A DNA stretch of 64,000 nucleotides. Origin: Clonostachys chloroleuca (Eukaryota > Ascomycota > Sordariomycetes > Hypocreales > Bionectriaceae). A program made the position numbers and the translations under genes. Below, in pieces: positions 58,701 through 64,000 of this stretch. A model generated the notes under the pieces. The model was not told the DNA's origin. It worked only from the letters and a program-made list of their open reading frames with translations, and ran no database searches. Where the stretch lies: the NCBI GenBank assembly GCA_037952775.1, contig JBANAY010000003.1:4960001-5024000 (forward strand), given 5' to 3'. How positions within the stretch are numbered: position 1 is the stretch's first letter; every line of letters starts with the position of its first letter.

Positions 58701-60100
58701 CAGCTTGGAGGATACCTGTTTACCGGGTTCGAGCGCTACCTGCCCAAGTCGGTGCTGCGACTATTGGGGACTATCGACGGGCTGTACGGTAGGGGTTAGC
58801 TGTATATCGACCCAGAGGTACTGGACCTCTGTACAGCCAGGTATAGGGGGGCCGTCCTGGATATAGCACGGTAGCTGCGGTACAAGGAGACGGGACAGCC
58901 TATACTGCTTTATATAGCTGAGCTCCGGTACTACTATAGTGATCGGGTGGTATCGAGCCGGTATAGCGATCTCTGGTTCGCTCAGTTAGGTAATAAGGTA
59001 TTTGCCCGGCTGCAGGGTGTAGCAGCGCTGGTAATAGAGGTAATAGGCAAGCTTTGGATATTATAGACTAAGGTATTTATATAGCGATAGCTCTAGAGGC
59101 AGCTAACCAGGGTTAGAGGAGCAGGCCTAGTTGATACTGCAGGCAGGTTATATCCTGTATCGGGGGAGGCGGTTAGGGTATATAAGGCTGCTATATCGGT
59201 ATAGAGCGACTCGGAGAATACCTTTATATAGAGTTCGCTAGAGTAGCTTGTTAAAATTCTTATATTGTAACAGCTACAGCTATATATTAAGACGCTAGCG
59301 GTACGGACGTGGTATAACTTTACGCGGGAGCTCTTTCAGACAGCGAGCTACGAGCGCGGGTAGATATTACTAGCGGCTAAGGAGGCGAGCTGGCTATATA
59401 TACTATATATAGCTATCGCTAAGTAGCAGCGTACGAGGGAGATAACAACGGTAAGCAGTGAAGAGTAGGTTATAATACTAACTAAGTTACTTCTTAATAA
59501 TAGTATTAAGTAGGTACCGGGGTTATCAGGCAGCTGAATTTTATCAATAAGCGTTATCTGTATACAGGGCTATACTAGCACAGAGGTATAGGTTTTAAAG
59601 CCAGTAGGGCCTATAGGGTTACTCCGGCGGACAGTGCAGGAAGCGGAGATAAAGTACGAGCTGGTAATATAGCAGCGGGCGTAGTAGGCGCTGGAGTAGA
59701 AGATAAGGAGAATTAACTTTAAATACTCCTTTCTATTCTGAGCTATACCTCTATTAATAAACAGGGGCTTTTCTAAGGTGTAGGCACTATTCGCTAAGGG
59801 GGACAGGCGGGTACTGGACTATTACTACTGCGTAATAAACTATTTAGCAGTAAATATTAAGGATCCGCTGTACTACCTGATGCTAATATTAGTATTAATA
59901 GTATATTTATTATCTGAGATACTGTTTGTAGAGCTGTATATATAGTAATTCAGTATATTGCTGAAGTATAAGAATATAGTACAGGTAGTACTTAGACTAG
60001 CAATAAGGATAATATAGTTCCTATATCCTAAGTTGTTTATATAGGATAAAAGTGCTAGTAGTAGTATATATAATATATAGATAATAGTAATAAAGCTTGG
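52793..60100 (+). pseudogene. Giant unidentified gene relic, weakly RIP-affected
   Basis: A GC-richer segment with long coding stretches broken mainly by TAG, TAA and some phase changes; it may begin at ATG 52793. Readable pieces include KHATLEGYREDSLRDSVLIS (53520), CYEPRNCLLYLCNADNVRY (53730) and the longest open run, 58302-58799 (165 codons: LRPIFQLIRFFLCEYESYVY, YVEGGERGLNLVYSEGVAVL, GGYLFTGFERYLPKSVLRLL). After its TAG the same phase continues with LYIDPEVLDLCTARYRGAVL and SDLWFAQLGNKVFARLQGVA, to about 59,980 (AKGDRRVLDYYYCVINYLAV). These resemble, from memory only, very large uncharacterised proteins found in many copies in other fungi. I know no function. Total length would exceed 2,000 residues. 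Confidence 0.5.
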
Positions 60101-62606
60101 TTTATAATCCCCCTCTATAGCCTAGCCAGAGCGATAAGACTGATTGAGCAAGAGCAGAGTATATAAAGATATCTAATAATCGGATACTTCGCTAGCTAGG
60201 ATAGATAAGGGTATAAGGATAGAGGGATAGCCTACAGATTAGTAATATACAGCTGCAGCCCAGTAAAGAGCTTTTTACCAAGCTAGAGGAGCTTAAAGCA
60301 GTACTGAAGCGGCTATCGAAGTTTATAGCTATCGTGTTTTCTACTGAGGATAAGATTTAGGTAGAGCGGTATTAAAGTATTATTAAGGAGATCTAGGTAA
60401 AATTCACCTTTATATCATAGTATAGCTATAATAGCCTATTAGGCTATAAAAAATGAAACTTGTTCCTGTATTGGTTCTACTCTTATTATAGATTCATTAT
60501 AATGGAAATATAGATAACTGGTCCTTTAATTATAAGCAGTTACTACCGCGAGGCACCTAAGAGGTATATATAGCTGTATACCGAAATACAATAGTTTTTA
60601 TAATACAGCAAGGAGCTAGTCTAGCAGGTTAACTAATATATAATTATTTAAATATCCTTCTGGGTGGAACTTAATAGTAAAAAGGCTCTAGTATAGTAAT
60701 ACTATAAAGAGAACATCCGGTACTTAATATAACTTTATAATTATTTCTATATATATTATATTATAATATAAAATAAATAAAAGTTTAAAAATAGTCCATA
60801 CAGCTAGGAAGAGGAAGATAAGTACTTCTATTTTAAGTCCCTGTAGTAGCTGATTAAGTAGGACCTGAGGAATTAGAGGGCTTCAGTAGGTATATTACGA
60901 ACTCTAAATATTTTTTCAGGGATACTTTATATATCTAATCTAAATTATATAATATCAAGATATTTAGTATATAATATAACTGCTTTAGTATATAACTAAA
61001 TATCGGTATATATAACCCAGAGCTAAATAACCCAGAAAATAAGGCAGTAAAGCCCTGCAGAGAGCTATAACTTAGCTAAACAGTATCAGCTTAATATACT
61101 ACTAGTATTAATACTACAGGATCAGGATAAGAGGCAGCTGTTTTAGTCCCTGTCCCCGCTACCTAAAGAGGGGTTATTAAGGCTGTAGAGGAGGGGAATA
61201 CTCTATTGTATAATATAAAGAGCAAGCGTATATAGTAATACGAACAGCTTAATTACCGAGGAAGCCGAGCTGGAAGTATATTATAGTAAGTTAGGCTATC
61301 TGTAGCAGTACAAGCCTAATATACAGGTTAAAAATATTAAAGCCAGTCTCGAGGTATAGGAGCAGAGTACTAAAGAGGATTACGAGAAGGTATACTAATA
61401 GATATATAGGCAGGACTAAGCTGTATTTATAGGAATATACCTACTGATTAAGGGTATTTGAAGTTTAATTAGCAGGAGGATAGATATATATATACTCTAT
61501 ATATTCTATAAGTAGGGCCTGATTATAAATATATACAAGCTTAAATACTGTAGGTATTAGGAAGAGTTAAAAGATATAGCTATATAGCTAAAGATATTTA
61601 AGTTATACCAGGCCAGAGGAGGAGGGGCTGGTATATATTATAAGTATTATTAGTTTCCTTTAGTACTATACTAGCGGATAGCCTATCGGGAGAAGATAGA
61701 TATATAATATAGAAATAAGGCAGAGGTATAGAAATTATAGCTAGATATATAGTATAAAGAAGCACAGTATAATTAGGTTAAGGTTATATAGCGATCTGTA
61801 ATTAGGAGTATAGTTATAGGTAGTAAACAGGCTGGGACGGGGGTCAGTAAGTTAGGGTTTCGAGTACTGGGGTTTATAGGGTAGAGAGACTGGAAGGTTA
61901 TTAAAGAGAAGGGGCCAGTAGTACTCCAGATATAACTGGAGGAGACTAATATAATCAGGGGGCTCCGATATCCGCAGTTACTGAGGCTGTTCTGGCTACT
62001 GATATAGGCTAATATACCGGTATAATTATAGATTAGTTAGAAATTTACTATATAGGCGAATATATCAGTAAGTAGTGCTGGATTATACTATAGATAGGGG
62101 GTTCTTTATATAAAGTAGATGAATTATATATTAGGTAGGGAAGAGTAAGGCAGATAAGGTAATAGAAGAGGATAAGTAAGGATAGTAGGTAGAGAAAGAG
62201 AGAAATATAATTAAATAAGAGCAGTTTCTTTATATTATATATAATTAACCCTTAGGTATAATAAGCGGTACCGCAACAGATATAAAATAGTGAATTGAAC
62301 TTTATATTATATAATAGTAGTAATAAGTAGTAGTACTAGAGTACGAGCTCCTTAGGCGGGCAACTAGTTAAAACCTAATAGATATTACTAGGGATAGAGG
62401 TAGCTATAATAATTTAAAATATTTAATACTATAACTATCTAAATTCTATATAATTATCAGAAGAATAATAAGAATAGAAGTTTTATATATACCTCCTAAG
62501 ATTATCCTTTTACGGTATACTTTCCTAAGCCAGCTTATAATAGTATCCTGGATATAAGCAGTACTACCGGTAAGATCTATATTACTCTTATTAATAATAT
62601 TATAAG
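60101..62606 (+). other. Decayed sequence, possible continuation of coding relics
   Basis: Scattered plus-strand phases open when TAG is read as Gln (KLEELKAVLKRLSKFIAIVF near 60,290; LGYLQQYKPNIQVKNIKASL near 61,300). No family is recognised and no boundary is clear. Confidence 0.35.
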
Positions 62607-64000
62607 TCCTATCAGTAATTCCACAATAGTTCCTAGTAGGATCTGTTGAAATTTGGTGGGAGAATTTTTATGCTACTAAAAGGTAGGGGGTAGGATCCGT
62701 TACTAAGGATCTGTTGATCTATTAGTTAGAAATTTGGATTACCCTATAAAAAATATCTATTTACTTAGTATTTAACTAATATTTCCGATATTCCTGCTAG
62801 GAATATTATTTACCTGATATCTCGGTAAGGCCTTAACTAAAAGCCTAGTTAAACCAGGCCTTATTGAGATCCTTACCTATACTATCTACTGCCTTTAAAA
62901 CCTGCTCTATTAATATATTTAACCTTAATACTATATAATCTATAGTATTATACTGAACATAATAGAGCTATTTATCTATCTTATATAATATCTATTTATT
63001 ATCTGTAAGTAGTACTAATATACTTATATTAGTAAAGAGGTAGAATCTTACCTCTGAGCTTAATATCTATTATTTATATTAATCCAGAGAAAGGAAATCA
63101 AGATAGCTATATAAGCTATTAATAAACTTATTCAGGATCAAGAGGAACTATACTACTATCTACTACTAATATATATTACAGAGCTAGTACTATATATTTC
63201 TCCGCCTATAACTAATAGCCTATAATACTAGATATATTAGTATATTATCTGTACAGAGTAAGGGATATATATCTATCTACAGAAGGAGTATAATTAGAAT
63301 AGTAGCTAGCAGAAGGGTAGTAATATTAGGAAGAAAGTAGCAGAGGCTTATAATTAGCTGTAGATAAGCGGTATATATTACCAGTGGTTCTTTCCTCGAA
63401 GGGCTGGAAGCAGCTAGTTCCGAATTAATACAGCTGGAGAGACTACTAGTTCTATTAATAATCTATAGTCTAAGTCAGCTATAGAAAGAGTACAGGAGCT
63501 CTTTAAGGAGGAGGCAGCTAAGGAGGTATAAGAGATACAGATAATAATTCAAGTCGGGGATAACTAGTTTAAATCCAATAGATAGCTTAAGTTTATTAGC
63601 TAGGTAATATATCTATAAGGGCTATCTATTACTAAGCTCTATAGTATAAGACAGAATATCCAGAAGGAGGAGATAGTACTATAGTTAGTATAGAAAGTAA
63701 TAGAGTATATACTTAACTAGGTATAGGTAACTGTAATAGCTGCTAAGGTAGATAAGGCTATATTATTCGAGGTAGTCTGAACTGCTCTAGAAGGGAAGCT
63801 GAATTAGCTATTTAATAGTAGAATAGAGGAGGATATATAGAAGCAGTATAGTAGTATATTCTAATAGCTACTGTATATTATATATTATATAGATAAGATA
63901 GCTAATAATAAGTAACCGCCCTTTATCTTTATATTAGTATAAAGTAATTATTAGGATTAATTTATAGAGGCTATATCTAGTAAGTTTAGGTAGCAGGGTA
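62607..64000 (+). pseudogene. 5' part of a second copy of helicase relic B (continues past window)
   Basis: It matches 42753-44150 almost base for base from AGTAATTCCACAATAGTTCC onward, with nearly all differences C/T or G/A and this copy keeping more C and G (for example TTTGGTGGGAGAA here, TTTAGTAGGAGAA there). The homology edge is sharp in both copies. The helicase motifs themselves would lie beyond 64,000. Confidence 0.75.

Larger units (their letters stand above)
32965..64000. other. A+T-rich, RIP-like block of decayed repeats
   Basis: Over 31 kb the sequence is dominated by TA dinucleotides, with CA and TG nearly absent in the most affected parts and TAG or TAA wherever CAG, CAA or TGG would be expected in old reading frames. 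That is the footprint of RIP (C-to-T at CpA on both strands). Decay is uneven: 36-48 kb is strongest, 53-60 kb clearly weaker. No intact gene is seen. Confidence 0.85.

Noticed and set aside
58302..58799. 165-codon ORF as a separate gene
   Set aside because: The same phase continues across its TAG into similar sequence, so it is the longest open piece of the giant relic, not a gene of its own.
32965..64000. Centromere interpretation of the A+T-rich block
   Set aside because: Fungal regional centromeres can be RIP-rich, but the telomere-linked-type helicases and TTAGGG-like repeats fit a subtelomere better; not decidable from this window.
1..64000. tRNA, rRNA or CRISPR loci
   Set aside because: No cloverleaf with A/B boxes, no rRNA core sequences and no regularly spaced repeat-spacer array were noticed.

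Overview
The window is nuclear DNA of a filamentous ascomycete (Pezizomycotina; gene families fit Eurotiales, but the species cannot be read from sequence). Evidence: genes with many 50-80 bp GT...AG introns, Zn2Cys6 and bZIP-DUF3425 regulators, a HET-domain relic, a homeobox-C2H2 regulator relic, and a sharp change from gene-like DNA to an extremely A+T-rich block full of TAG/TAA codons, as repeat-induced point mutation (RIP) leaves behind.

Region 1 (1-17,300) is a dense, mostly intact gene set: 3' part of an aldo/keto reductase, an MFS quinate/sugar-type transporter, a Zn2Cys6 regulator, an FAD-dependent oxidoreductase, a cytochrome P450, a bZIP-DUF3425 regulator, an aldehyde dehydrogenase and a zinc alcohol dehydrogenase. 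It has the shape of a metabolic cluster with two regulators, a transporter and a P450 + ADH + ALDH oxidation series, but no PKS, NRPS or terpene synthase. The ALDH and ADH promoters share an inverted repeat, CGAGTC-N9-GACTCG. Each of these two genes also carries a one-base frameshift.

Region 2 (17,300-32,340) is a gene graveyard. It holds a C-terminal aromatic aminotransferase fragment cut off at a 0.57 kb inverted-repeat element, a decayed homeobox-C2H2 regulator, a HET-domain C-terminus, a truncated Zn2Cys6 gene, an unrecognised gene with two in-frame stops, a second and very decayed Zn2Cys6 gene, a fragment of an NMT1/SsuA-like solute-binding protein and an NlpC/P60 (YkfC-like) endopeptidase with a stop and a frameshift. 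Only an uncharacterised gene at 21.5-22.8 kb and an intronless secreted GH43-type glycosidase at 31.4-32.3 kb look intact. Three of the last genes belong to families mainly known from bacteria.

Region 3 (32,970-64,000) is the RIP-like block. Reading through the stop codons shows two different RecQ-type DExH helicases resembling fungal telomere-linked helicases (about 36.5-40.75 kb and 42.75-47.6 kb). The DECH box has become NKYY in both. The start of another copy of the second lies at 62.6 kb and runs out of the window. Between them is a better preserved, GC-richer relic of a giant gene (about 52.8-60.1 kb). Inverted-repeat elements are scattered through the block. One 864 bp insertion at 35,314-36,177 has a TATAG target duplication and a paralogous empty site in the same window. 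Degenerate TTAGGG-like repeats and the helicases suggest a subtelomeric or formerly subtelomeric position; that is inference.
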